This document shows, piece by piece, positions 35,339 through 44,146 of a DNA stretch of 64,000 nt. Position 1 is the stretch's first letter, and every line of letters begins with the position of its first letter. The stretch comes from Caballeronia novacaledonica (GTDB taxonomy: Bacteria; Pseudomonadota; Gammaproteobacteria; Burkholderiales; Burkholderiaceae). Made by a program: the position numbers and the translations under genes. The notes beneath the pieces were generated by a model. It was not told where the DNA came from and searched no databases. It worked only from the letters and a program-made list of their open reading frames with translations. The DNA lies in contig NZ_OGTP01000025.1 of the NCBI RefSeq assembly GCF_900258035.1, forward strand, positions 1 through 64,000. Direction: 5' to 3'.

Positions 35339-37648
35339 ATGAACACTCCGATTCTCGGAATCGATCCAGTGCCCGCGCGCACACGCGACAACACGTTTTC
35401 CGCCAGTGATTTCTGGAAACTGATCGTCGATAACGTGTGGCTGATGATTGTCATGATCGCCGTAGTCACCGGCGCCGCGACGCTTTACGCGTTCCTGGCT
35501 ACCCCGCTGTATTCGTCGGACGCGCTCGTCAAGGTCGATTATCCGAACCCGAATGCTTTCGGCTTCAATACTCAGGTCCAACAGCAGGTAATTCCTCCGT
35601 CGCTGCCAACCGATGCGGAAATCCAGATCATTCAGAGCCGCGGCGTGCTCCTTCCGGTCATCAAGAAATATCATCAGGACCAGTCTGTCACGCCGCGTCA
35701 GGTGCCGGTGATCGGACGTATATCGGATCTGTTCGCTACGCCCGGCGAACCCGTGGCGCCCTTGCTCGGCCTCAAGTCGTTTGCCTGGGGCGGCGAGATT
35801 GCGAACGTGAGCACGCTGGATGTGCCGCCGCGCCTGGAAAACAAGACGCTCATCCTGCGCGTTCTACCTGACCAAGCGTATGAACTGATCGACTCCGACG
35901 GCAATCCGATCCTGCATGGCGCCGTCGGACGGCTGACCAGCGCGGATGGCACTTCCATTCTGATAGACAAATTGGTTGCGCGGCCCGGCACCGAGTTCAA
36001 GGTCGTGCGCTACAGCGAATATCAGGCAGTCGCGCGTTTCCTGAAAAGCCTGAAAGTCATGGAATCGACAAAAGATTCCGGTGTCGTGCAAATCGCCTAT
36101 GAAAACGAAAATCCCCGGCTTGCGCAGGAAATAACCGACGCAATTGCGCAGACTTATATTGCGGCCCATGTCGATCAACATCGCGAGGAAGCCAGCGTCA
36201 CGCGCAACTTCATCATCGGCGAACTGCCGCGTCTCGAGCGCGAATTGCAACGTGCCGAGAGCGAACTGACCAACTACCGCACCTCCGCCAATTCGATGCA
36301 ACCGGGCACCGAAGCGTCGTCATATCTTCAGGGCAGTATCGACCTCGAACGGCAGATCGCCACGCTCACGATGCAGCGCACTCAAACGGCGAGCCGCTTC
36401 GTGCCGGGCTCGCGCGAAGTGCGCACCATCGACGAACAAATCGCCACGCTCAACGCGCAGAAACAGGCGTTCGATAAGCGCTTCGGGCAGTTGCCGGTTT
36501 CCGAGCGCAAGCTGATGGACCTCACGCGCGACGCGAAAGTGGCCGAAGACATCTATGTCGCGATGCGTGAAAAGGCGAGCGAGCTTGCCGTCACGCGCGC
36601 GGGAACCATCGGCAATGTGCATCTGATCGATTCGGCCATCTATCCGACCGATCCTTCGAAGCCCAGGCGCATGATCATCATGGCCGGCGGCGCCGCTGGC
36701 GGCGTGATTCTGAGCATCCTGTTCGTATTCTTCCGCGATCAGCTTTCGCGCAAAGTGAAGACGCCGCATTCGGTCGAGCGAAGTTTGAGCCTGCCCGTCT
36801 TCGGCGCGGTCAGCTTCAGCCCGATTCAGGCGCGTCTGGATCGCACGTCGCGGCCTTCGCTTTTGCCCGGCAAACGCCGGCTCCCGTTCATTACGCGCGA
36901 TGTCTCGCCCCGCGTGCTGAGCGACCAATCCGAAGCGATGTCGCGTATCGACGGAAGCCACGCGCTCTCCGCCCTCGGCGATCGCGACATGGCCGTGGAA
37001 GCGTTGCGCGCGGTGCATGCGTCGCTCATGCTGGACATCGCGCCCGCGCCGAACAACGTGCTTGCGGTCGTCGGCGCTACGCCGGGCACGGGGAAGACGT
37101 TCGTCGCGTCGAACCTCGCCGTGCTTCATGCGCAGACCGGCAAGCGTACGCTTTTGATCGACGGCGACATGCGGCGCGGGCGCATCGCTTCGATCTTCGG
37201 ACAGTACGGCGGCCACGGTTTTGCGGAAGTGCTCGCGAGCAAGGCGCAGATCGATCAGGCGATTCGCGAGAGCGACGTGCCGGGCCTGTCGCTGATGACG
37301 GCGGGCCGCTTCCCGGCCAATCCGTCGAAAATGCTTTCGACACCGCGCCTCACGCTCGTGCTCGATTACCTGCAGGAGCGCTTCGACCTCGTCATCATCG
37401 ATACACCCGCGGTGCTCGCCGTCAGCGATGCGAACCTGATCGCCGCGAACGCCGGATCGTCGGTGATCGTCGTGCGCCCGAGCGCGCAGAGCGAAGATGA
37501 ACTGGAGGAAGCTATCAAGCGGCTCGACCTCACCGGCGCGCGCATCGCGGGTGTGATTTTCAATGCGGTTCCCAAGCGTCGCAGCGAGAAGCGCACGTAT
37601 GCGTACGCGAGCATGTACACATCGAATCTTGCTACGGAAGAGGAATAG
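35339..37648 (+). CDS. Polysaccharide tyrosine autokinase (Wzc-like BY-kinase), copy 1
   Basis: A 769-residue inner-membrane co-polymerase/kinase. It has an N-terminal Wzz domain with helix 1 (about 36-56), a periplasmic coiled-coil stretch (about 280-400), helix 2 (about 445-465) and a cytosolic BY-kinase domain. Walker A is GATPGTGKT (579-587), Walker A' LLIDGDMRRG (near 604) and Walker B LVIIDTPAVLA (near 684); three clustered tyrosines sit at 754, 756 and 760. Proteins of this class control chain length and export of exopolysaccharide by cycles of trans-autophosphorylation. The oligomerisation motif EX2RX2R reads EALRAVH, with His in place of the last Arg. A paralogue follows 165 bp downstream. 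No cognate low-molecular-weight tyrosine phosphatase lies in the window. Confidence 0.93.
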   Translation: MNTPILGIDPVPARTRDNTFSASDFWKLIVDNVWLMIVMIAVVTGAATLYAFLATPLYSSDALVKVDYPNPNAFGFNTQVQQQVIPPSLPTDAEIQIIQSRGVLLPVIKKYHQDQSVTPRQVPVIGRISDLFATPGEPVAPLLGLKSFAWGGEIANVSTLDVPPRLENKTLILRVLPDQAYELIDSDGNPILHGAVGRLTSADGTSILIDKLVARPGTEFKVVRYSEYQAVARFLKSLKVMESTKDSGVVQIAYENENPRLAQEITDAIAQTYIAAHVDQHREEASVTRNFIIGELPRLERELQRAESELTNYRTSANSMQPGTEASSYLQGSIDLERQIATLTMQRTQTASRFVPGSREVRTIDEQIATLNAQKQAFDKRFGQLPVSERKLMDLTRDAKVAEDIYVAMREKASELAVTRAGTIGNVHLIDSAIYPTDPSKPRRMIIMAGGAAGGVILSILFVFFRDQLSRKVKTPHSVERSLSLPVFGAVSFSPIQARLDRTSRPSLLPGKRRLPFITRDVSPRVLSDQSEAMSRIDGSHALSALGDRDMAVEALRAVHASLMLDIAPAPNNVLAVVGATPGTGKTFVASNLAVLHAQTGKRTLLIDGDMRRGRIASIFGQYGGHGFAEVLASKAQIDQAIRESDVPGLSLMTAGRFPANPSKMLSTPRLTLVLDYLQERFDLVIIDTPAVLAVSDANLIAANAGSSVIVVRPSAQSEDELEEAIKRLDLTGARIAGVIFNAVPKRRSEKRTYAYASMYTSNLATEEE

Positions 37649-37813
37649 GCACTCCGTTCCTCTGCGGACTCGCACTTTAATCGCTTGCATGAAGCGAGGC
37701 GAGCGCGCCGTACATGGATACGGCAGGAGCGGTCTTTCATCCGACGTCGTTCCGCTTTCGCTGGAACCGTTTTATTCGTTGCCCGGCATTCGAATTCATG
37801 AGGATATTCGCCG

Positions 37814-40141
37814 ATGACCACGCCCGTCCTTGGGATCGATCCCGTGCCCACACGCACGCGGACCGATAACTTTTCTGCCGATGATTTCTGGAAGCTGATT
37901 GTCGACGATGTGTGGCTCGTGATCGCGATCGCGCTCCTGGTGACGGGCGCCGCGACGCTTTACGCGTTCGTCGCGACGCCGGTTTATTCATCCGATGCGC
38001 TCGTCAAGGTCGATTATCCAAATCCGAATGCTTTCGGCGTGAACGCACAGGCACAGCAGCAAGTGGTTCCGTCCACGCTGCCAACCGACGCGGAGATGCA
38101 GATCATCCAGAGCCGCGGCGTGCTTCTGCCGGTTATCAAGAAGTATCATCAGGACCAGTCGGTTACGCCGCGTCAGGTGCCGCTGATCGGACGTATCTCC
38201 GAGTTGTTCGCTACGCCGGGTCAACCCATGGCGCCCTTCCTCGGTCTCAAGTCGTTTGCCTGGGGCGGCGAGGTTGCGAACGTGAGCACGCTGGATGTGC
38301 CGCCGCGCCTGGAAAACAAGACGCTCGTTCTGCGCGTTCTATCGCAAGACGCTTATGAGCTCACCGATCCCGACGGCAATCCGATCCTGCATGGCGCAGT
38401 CGGACGGCTGATCAGCGCGGATGGCACGTCCATCCTCATAGACAAGCTGGTTGCGCGGCCCGGCACCGAGTTCAAGGTCGTGCGCTATAGCGACTATCAG
38501 GCAGTCGCGCGTTTCCTGAAGAGCCTGAAAGTCATGGAGTCGATGAAAGATTCCGGCGTCGTGCAAATCGTCTATGAGAACGACGACCCGAGACTCGCAC
38601 AAGAAATTACGAACGCGATTGCACAGACTTATATTGCGGCGCACGTCGATCAACATCGTGAAGAAGCGAGCGTCACGCGCAACTTCATCATCGGCGAACT
38701 GCCGCGTCTCGAGCGCGAATTGCAGCGCACCGAAAGCGAATTGAGCGACTACCGCAAGTCTTCCAATTCGATGCAACCGGGCACCGAGGCGTCGTCATAT
38801 CTTCAGGGCAGTATCGACATCGAACGGCAGATCGCCACCCTCACGATGCAGCGCGCTCAGGAGTCGAGCCGCTTCGTGCCGGGCTCACGCGAAGTGCGCA
38901 CCATCGACGAGCAACTCGCCACGCTGAACGCGCAGAAACAGGCATTCGATAAACGCTTCGGGCAACTCCCTGTGTCGCAGCGCAAACTGATGGACCTCAC
39001 GCGCGACGCGAAAGTCGCCGAAGACGTCTATGTCGCGATGCGTGAAAAGGCGAGCGAGCTTGCCGTCACGCGCGCGGGGACCATCGGCAATGTGCATCTC
39101 ATCGATTCGGCCATCTATCCGACCGATCCTTCGAAGCCCAAGCGCATGCTCATCATGGCCGGCGGCGCGGCGGGCGGCGTGATCCTGGGCATTCTGTTCG
39201 TATTCTTCCGCGACCAGCTTTCGCGCAGCGTGAAGACGCCGCACCGGGTGGAGCACCGTTTGAGCTTGCCCGTGTTCGGCGCGGTCCACTTCAGCCCGAT
39301 TCAGGCGCGTCTCGACCGCACATCGAAGCCATCGCTTCTGCCTGGCAAGAATCGCCTGCCATTCTTAACGAAAGATGCATCTCCACGCGTACTGAGCGAC
39401 GACCCTGAAGCGGTGTCGAGCGCCGACCGGAGTCACGCGCTCTCGGCCTTCGGCACTCGCGACATGGCCGTGGAAGCGTTGCGCGCGGTGCATGCGTCGC
39501 TCATGCTGGACATCGCGCCCGCGCCGAACAAGGTGCTCGCGGTCGTGGGCGCGACGCCGGGAACGGGGAAGACATTCGTCGCGTCGAATCTGGCCGTGCT
39601 GCATGCACAGACCGGCAAGCGAACGCTTTTGATCGACGGCGACATGCGGCGCGGGCGCATCGCTTCGATCTTCGGACAGCACGGCGGCATTGGCTTTTCC
39701 GAAGTGCTCGCGAGCAAGGTGCACGTCGATGATGCGATCCGTCATCTCGATGTGCCGGGCCTTTCGTTGATGACGGCGGGCCGCTTCCCCGCCAATCCGT
39801 CGAAGATGCTTTCGACGCCGCGCCTCACGCTGATTCTCGACTACCTGCAGGCGCAGTTCGATCTCGTCATCATCGATACCCCGGCGGTGCTCGCCGTCAG
39901 CGATGCCAATCTGATCGCTGCGAACGCTGGGTCGTCGGTGATGGTGGTGCGTCCGGGTGCGCAGAGCGAAGACGAACTGCAGGAGGCCATCAAGCGCCTC
40001 GACCTGACCGGCGCGCGCATCGCGGGCGTGATCTTCAATGCGGTTCCGAAACGCCGCAGCGAGAGACGCACGTATGCTTACGCGAGCGCGTACATGTCGC
40101 ATTCCGACATCGACGGGGAACACGCGCACCGCTCCGCCTGA
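37814..40141 (+). CDS. Polysaccharide tyrosine autokinase (Wzc-like BY-kinase), copy 2
   Basis: A 775-residue tandem paralogue of the preceding gene, alike from the first residues (PVLGIDPVPTRTR against PILGIDPVPARTR) to the tyrosine cluster at 754, 756 and 760. It keeps both membrane helices, Walker A GATPGTGKT, LLIDGDMRRG and VIIDTPAVLA, and shares the EALRAVH variant motif. Differences concentrate at the segment after helix 2 and in the tail, which is longer here and rich in His and acidic residues. GAGGA precedes ATG 37814. The pair probably arose by tandem duplication; the two may form mixed oligomers or serve different polymers. Confidence 0.93.
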   Translation: MTTPVLGIDPVPTRTRTDNFSADDFWKLIVDDVWLVIAIALLVTGAATLYAFVATPVYSSDALVKVDYPNPNAFGVNAQAQQQVVPSTLPTDAEMQIIQSRGVLLPVIKKYHQDQSVTPRQVPLIGRISELFATPGQPMAPFLGLKSFAWGGEVANVSTLDVPPRLENKTLVLRVLSQDAYELTDPDGNPILHGAVGRLISADGTSILIDKLVARPGTEFKVVRYSDYQAVARFLKSLKVMESMKDSGVVQIVYENDDPRLAQEITNAIAQTYIAAHVDQHREEASVTRNFIIGELPRLERELQRTESELSDYRKSSNSMQPGTEASSYLQGSIDIERQIATLTMQRAQESSRFVPGSREVRTIDEQLATLNAQKQAFDKRFGQLPVSQRKLMDLTRDAKVAEDVYVAMREKASELAVTRAGTIGNVHLIDSAIYPTDPSKPKRMLIMAGGAAGGVILGILFVFFRDQLSRSVKTPHRVEHRLSLPVFGAVHFSPIQARLDRTSKPSLLPGKNRLPFLTKDASPRVLSDDPEAVSSADRSHALSAFGTRDMAVEALRAVHASLMLDIAPAPNKVLAVVGATPGTGKTFVASNLAVLHAQTGKRTLLIDGDMRRGRIASIFGQHGGIGFSEVLASKVHVDDAIRHLDVPGLSLMTAGRFPANPSKMLSTPRLTLILDYLQAQFDLVIIDTPAVLAVSDANLIAANAGSSVMVVRPGAQSEDELQEAIKRLDLTGARIAGVIFNAVPKRRSERRTYAYASAYMSHSDIDGEHAHRSA

Positions 40142-40214
40142 ACCGACCGTGGACCGCCGCATATCACGCGGCCGGCGGACTCGTGCCTCGAATCCGCCGA
40201 CAACAGGGAAATCA

Positions 40215-41903
40215 ATGTCTGTCACTTGCATGAAGCGCAAGCTGCCGCGCTCTACGCGGCACGCCAGTCGGATGCCACGCGTCACGTTAATTGCCGCCCG
40301 GTTGGCAATCATGGCCGCAGCCGGCCCGGCCTTCGCCCACGACGGACTGCAGTTGATGAACGCGCCAGGCGCACTCATCAGCGACGATGCGGGCAGCAAG
40401 CGCATCGATTTCAAAATCGAGAACGCAAGCGTGTCGGATGGAGATCAGGTCGTCGCGAAGCTCTATCGCTACGACGATAACGCCGAAATTTCGCAGCCGT
40501 CGATCGGGAGATATCGCGTCTTGCCGACAACGAGCAGCGGCGGCGCGCAGATATCGGTCAACGTGTCCCTGCCGGGCGCCGGTCTCTATGTGCTCGACAC
40601 GCAAGTCGTATCGAAGGACGGTGTCGAGAAAGATTCGCTCAAGGTCAGTCTCGCCGCGCTCGCCTCGGGAAACGGCAGCTTCAGCGAGGCCGGCGTGCAG
40701 ACTCATTTCGCACACCGAAAGGGTGTGCCCGCCATCGTGCTGCCGCTTGTCAAGCGAGCGGGCTTCACGTGGATTCGCGACGAGGTGTACTGGAGCGACA
40801 TCGAGAAAACGCCGGGCCAGTTTCAACTTCCGCGCAACGACAACGAGTATGGCGGCTATGTCCGTCAGGCGGTGCGGATGAACCTGAAGCCGCTGATCGA
40901 ACTCGACTTCGGAAACCGGCGCACTTACCCCGATCTCTTCAAAGGACCGCAAGGCTTTCCACAGACACAACAGGAGCGCGATCTCTTCGTGCGTTACGTC
41001 GAGAAAGTCGTCGGTTTCTATCGTGACTACGTCAAGACATGGGAAGTATGGAACGAGCCGGAATTTGCGAGCATCGGCTATGACAAGTACATCGCGCTGC
41101 TAAAGCCGGTTTATGGCGCGATCAAAAAACTGAGCCCCGACGCGAACGTCGTTTCGTGTGGCGGCGGCGGGGCCGGCGGCGGCCCCGGCGGCGATTGCAT
41201 CGTGGCGATCGCGAAGGCAGGTGCGCTCGAGTATCAGGACGGCTTCAGCATTCATCCGTATATGTCGCCGTACGATCCCGATCTCGGCTACGCAGCGAAG
41301 GGTTCGCCGCTCGAGCGGGTCAATGTATCGAGCGTATGGCCGCATCTGCAGCGCACGGTGCAGGCTCATCCGAGACCGGACGTGGGACCGCTCAAGCTGT
41401 ACATCACGGAGATCGGCTGGCCGTCGAGTCCGACGGACGCGGGTTTGTCGGAGCGCAAGCAGGCGGCCGCGGCGGCGCGCACGTTCCTGCTCTCGCGGCG
41501 CTTCGACACGATGCAGACGGTGATCTGGTATGACTTCGTCGACGACGGAGTCAACCCCGGCGACAAGGAATCCAACTTCGGCTTGCTGCGGCTCGATCTT
41601 TCGCCGAAGCCGGCTTATGTCGCCGCCGCGACGCTATTTCGCACCGTCGGCGCGCGCAAGTGGAATCGCGCGTTCGTCGATGACGCGACGACCAAGATCT
41701 ATCAATACGGCGCCGACGATCGCGTGATCGCGGGCTGGAGAAGCGATGCCGATGCCGATCCGATCCTCACGCCGGCGCCCATTCCGCCGGGAAGATACAC
41801 GCAGATCGACTGGCAGGGTTCGACCTCGACTGTCGAAGTCAAAGAAGGATTCAAGTGGAAACTCGGCGCATTGCCGAAGTATCTGGTTCCGGCAAAACAA
41901 TGA
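40215..41903 (+). CDS. Secreted clan GH-A glycoside hydrolase (PslG/GH39-like)
   Basis: A 562-residue exported glycosidase. The signal peptide covers roughly the first 44 residues (LIAARLAIMAAAGPAFA). The catalytic TIM barrel has the acid/base in WEVWNEPEF (near 280) and the nucleophile in LYITEIGWPSS (near 397), the spacing of clan GH-A. A beta-rich N-terminal domain precedes the barrel. Glycosidases embedded in exopolysaccharide operons, such as PslG, cleave the polymer during synthesis or release. ATG 40215 follows AGGGAA; ATG 40230 is an alternative. It lies 73 bp after the second autokinase and is probably co-transcribed. A glycine run at about 316-326 is unusual for a loop next to the active site. 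Confidence 0.85.
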   Translation: MSVTCMKRKLPRSTRHASRMPRVTLIAARLAIMAAAGPAFAHDGLQLMNAPGALISDDAGSKRIDFKIENASVSDGDQVVAKLYRYDDNAEISQPSIGRYRVLPTTSSGGAQISVNVSLPGAGLYVLDTQVVSKDGVEKDSLKVSLAALASGNGSFSEAGVQTHFAHRKGVPAIVLPLVKRAGFTWIRDEVYWSDIEKTPGQFQLPRNDNEYGGYVRQAVRMNLKPLIELDFGNRRTYPDLFKGPQGFPQTQQERDLFVRYVEKVVGFYRDYVKTWEVWNEPEFASIGYDKYIALLKPVYGAIKKLSPDANVVSCGGGGAGGGPGGDCIVAIAKAGALEYQDGFSIHPYMSPYDPDLGYAAKGSPLERVNVSSVWPHLQRTVQAHPRPDVGPLKLYITEIGWPSSPTDAGLSERKQAAAAARTFLLSRRFDTMQTVIWYDFVDDGVNPGDKESNFGLLRLDLSPKPAYVAAATLFRTVGARKWNRAFVDDATTKIYQYGADDRVIAGWRSDADADPILTPAPIPPGRYTQIDWQGSTSTVEVKEGFKWKLGALPKYLVPAKQ

Positions 41904-41932
41904 AGCGATACGGACGCGAAGCGGCTGGAACA

Positions 41933-41959
41933 CGCTCCGGCATACGGCGAGCCGGAGCG
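41933..41959. terminator. Hairpin between convergent glycosidase genes
   Basis: A perfect 9-bp inverted repeat (CGCTCCGGC and GCCGGAGCG, 9-nt loop) lies in the 74-bp gap between the two convergent glycosidase genes. It lacks a T-tract on either strand, so it may be a bidirectional stop of weak efficiency or a 3' end stabiliser. Confidence 0.5.
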
Positions 41960-41977
41960 ATTCATGCCGGCGCGCGC

Positions 41978-43381
41978 TTAAACCGGATTCGCCTTGACGA
42001 AGTTCTTGTAGGCCGTGTACGCCGACGTCTTGGTGACGCCATCGCCCTTCACGAGCCCGAAGGAGTCGTCGATTACCGCGTACATCATCACGGACTGGAG
42101 GTTGTACTTGTCCTTGACCGATTTATATTCGGTCAGGGCCTTGGTGACATACGCGGCTTGCTGATCCGCGGTGTCCGACGGACCGTGCCAGCCCCATTCC
42201 GTCAACCAGATCGGTACGCCGAACGAATCCTTCAGCGCCTGGAGCACGTCGAAGCACTGGTTGTTGATCCAGCCGCACACCACGTCGCCCGAGCTTTCGT
42301 ACCAGTGGTAGCAGGTGAAGTCCCAGCGAATCGTCGCCGCGCCGCTCACGCCGTTCGCCGTGCCATTCGGCGTGATGCCGTTCCACAGCATCTGCAGCGC
42401 GCGGAAGGCCAGCGGAATGCCGACGTTGACGCCGACCTTGATCGTCGGATCGATGGCGCGGACACCGTCGACCATGCCGCGGATCACGCCACGATACGGA
42501 AGCCACGTCTTGGGGTCGTAGTTGCTGGTGAGGTTGCCGTTGCCGTTGACCCGCACCGGCACTTCGAGCTCGTTGCCGCACTCGATGTACTGCACCAGTC
42601 CCTTGAGATTCTGCGTGACGCCGGTCGCGAGGTTATAGCCGAGCGTATAGGCCGCCGACTCGCTGAGCGAAGTATTCCAGCCCACCGAGCTCGGATTGAG
42701 CACCGGCAGAATGGACACGCCGCTGTTTGCGAACGCGCCCGTCAGCGCGCGCGCGACGATGTTCGCCATGGCGGGCGTCGCAACGTCCGCGCGGTAGTTC
42801 GTCACGCCCAGATCCTTGAGGATCGCGAGCTGCGAGGCTGCCGTCATCGTGTTGTAGATGCTGCCGGCGCCCCAGGCCAGGTGACCGTTCATGCCGTAGA
42901 AGAGCGAGCCTGCGCTCTTCACGGTGCCGCGCGGATCGGTCGTGCCGAGGTTCGCCCAGGGATTGCCGTTCTTGTACCAGATACCTGCCGAGCTCTGCGC
43001 GTAGATCGCACCGTTGTAATACACGATGAGAACCAGCGCGACGGGCGAGCCGGTCATCACGCCCGTACCGTTGCGGGTCACGCGGCCGTTGACGAGCGTC
43101 CAGACGGTGCCCGAGCTATCGGTAATGGACGACGCCGGAGGAATGGCCGTTCCGCTTGCGGAGACGGCGGCTTTGCCTACGCCTGTCGGGCCCGTTTGAG
43201 CGTTTGCAACATCGCCCGCGGCGCCTTCGCCATCTCCTCCGCCGCCGCAGGCTGCCAGAGCGGCGCTGCCGGCGCTTGCCATCAGGAGAGACAGGAAGCT
43301 TCTGCGCGAAATCGGTGCATTACGGTCATCGATTTCGGACAACACTTGGTGCTGCTTTTTGGAAGGATGATGGTAGGACAC
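41978..43381 (-). CDS. Exported lipoprotein glycoside hydrolase (clan GH-A-like)
   Basis: A protein of about 467 residues with a twin-arginine-type leader ending in a lipobox (ISRRSFLSLLMASAGSAALAAC, shown here only for its RR and Cys), then a glycine-rich linker. The mature part is a predicted TIM-barrel glycosidase with ECGNELEV (acid/base Glu near 270) and WLTEWGWHG (nucleophile Glu near 393). It faces the PslG-like enzyme and may act on the same polymer from the cell surface. The start is uncertain: GTG 43381 is chosen because upstream sequence looks like a promoter (TATACT near 43420), but a TTG at 43441 is possible. No ATG gives an intact signal peptide. Confidence 0.75.
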   Translation of the reverse strand: MSYHHPSKKQHQVLSEIDDRNAPISRRSFLSLLMASAGSAALAACGGGGDGEGAAGDVANAQTGPTGVGKAAVSASGTAIPPASSITDSSGTVWTLVNGRVTRNGTGVMTGSPVALVLIVYYNGAIYAQSSAGIWYKNGNPWANLGTTDPRGTVKSAGSLFYGMNGHLAWGAGSIYNTMTAASQLAILKDLGVTNYRADVATPAMANIVARALTGAFANSGVSILPVLNPSSVGWNTSLSESAAYTLGYNLATGVTQNLKGLVQYIECGNELEVPVRVNGNGNLTSNYDPKTWLPYRGVIRGMVDGVRAIDPTIKVGVNVGIPLAFRALQMLWNGITPNGTANGVSGAATIRWDFTCYHWYESSGDVVCGWINNQCFDVLQALKDSFGVPIWLTEWGWHGPSDTADQQAAYVTKALTEYKSVKDKYNLQSVMMYAVIDDSFGLVKGDGVTKTSAYTAYKNFVKANPV

Positions 43382-44146
43382 GGGAAAAAGTTCACGTTGG
43401 ACTAGGAGGAGCCGGAGTATAAATTCCGAAATCTTCCTCAAACGTTTCTGAATGTAACGAAAAGGGAAAAAGGTAAACGTCCGCTATATTCATATCGTAG
43501 GTAGAAAATCTTCCTTCATATGATTCTGAGATAGGAACAAACGTTCGCGTCGTGAAGAGCGGTGTCGGCTGAAAACATCGCGCTTTCAGGCTTCATGACA
43601 CAGTCAAAATTACGTGGAACGAGAAAAAAACGGGCCTTTTGTCTTAACTCGATGAGCATGCCGAACTATTTTTTGCGTGCACTGCACCAATAGCTGCAAG
43701 TTATGCGCTATTCGATCTGACACGAAATGAATGATTTACTGATTTCCGCTTTTTATCAGACGAATTGATGAGTTTTATTTTGCACGATCGTTTGATCTTT
43801 AGTGCTTCGGGTTATGCGCCGAAATTCGAAAGCGCGCTTTTGAATCCGGCTTAAAGGCTGCAAATTGCGACGACTCCGTCCTCGTATATGATGGTTGTCA
43901 TATATCGAGGGTTGTCATATCGACATTGGTCTTATGAATGACGACACGCCGTGCATTCGACGCGGCGACGCAAAGGCGTAAAGCTCACCCCGGCGGCGCG
44001 GTGAGTTGGCGTTCAACGCCGGCTGGCAGGATTACGAGACGAACGTCCGGATACGGCAGGACACGCTGCGGAGTGCGTGCCAAGATTCGGCTTTTCGGAC
44101 GCTGCGTGGCGGCGTCCGGCACGGCTATGTCGATACAGAGGAACTC
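43382..44146. other. AT-rich intergenic region, 765 bp
   Basis: Much poorer in GC than the rest of the window, with many A and T runs between about 43440 and 43930 and no believable gene. It separates the lipoprotein glycosidase (minus) from the polymerase-kinase fusion (plus) and so holds two divergent promoters. Its base composition suggests an H-NS-type silenced region or the scar of a transferred segment. Confidence 0.5.
43893..43923 (+). promoter_or_regulatory. Direct repeat and candidate promoter upstream of the polymerase-kinase fusion
   Basis: GGTTGTCATAT occurs twice, at 43893-43903 and 43910-43920, 17 bp apart. The same bases can be read as a sigma-70 promoter, TTGTCA (43895-43900), 17-bp spacer, TATCGA (43918-43923). 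A protein binding the repeat would therefore overlap RNA polymerase. This would give a leader of about 215 nt before the ATG at 44147. Confidence 0.4.

Noticed and set aside
44006..44146. A TTG-started extension of the polymerase-kinase fusion
   Set aside because: No ribosome binding site, and the ATG at 44147 has AGAGGAA correctly spaced and begins at the first membrane helix.
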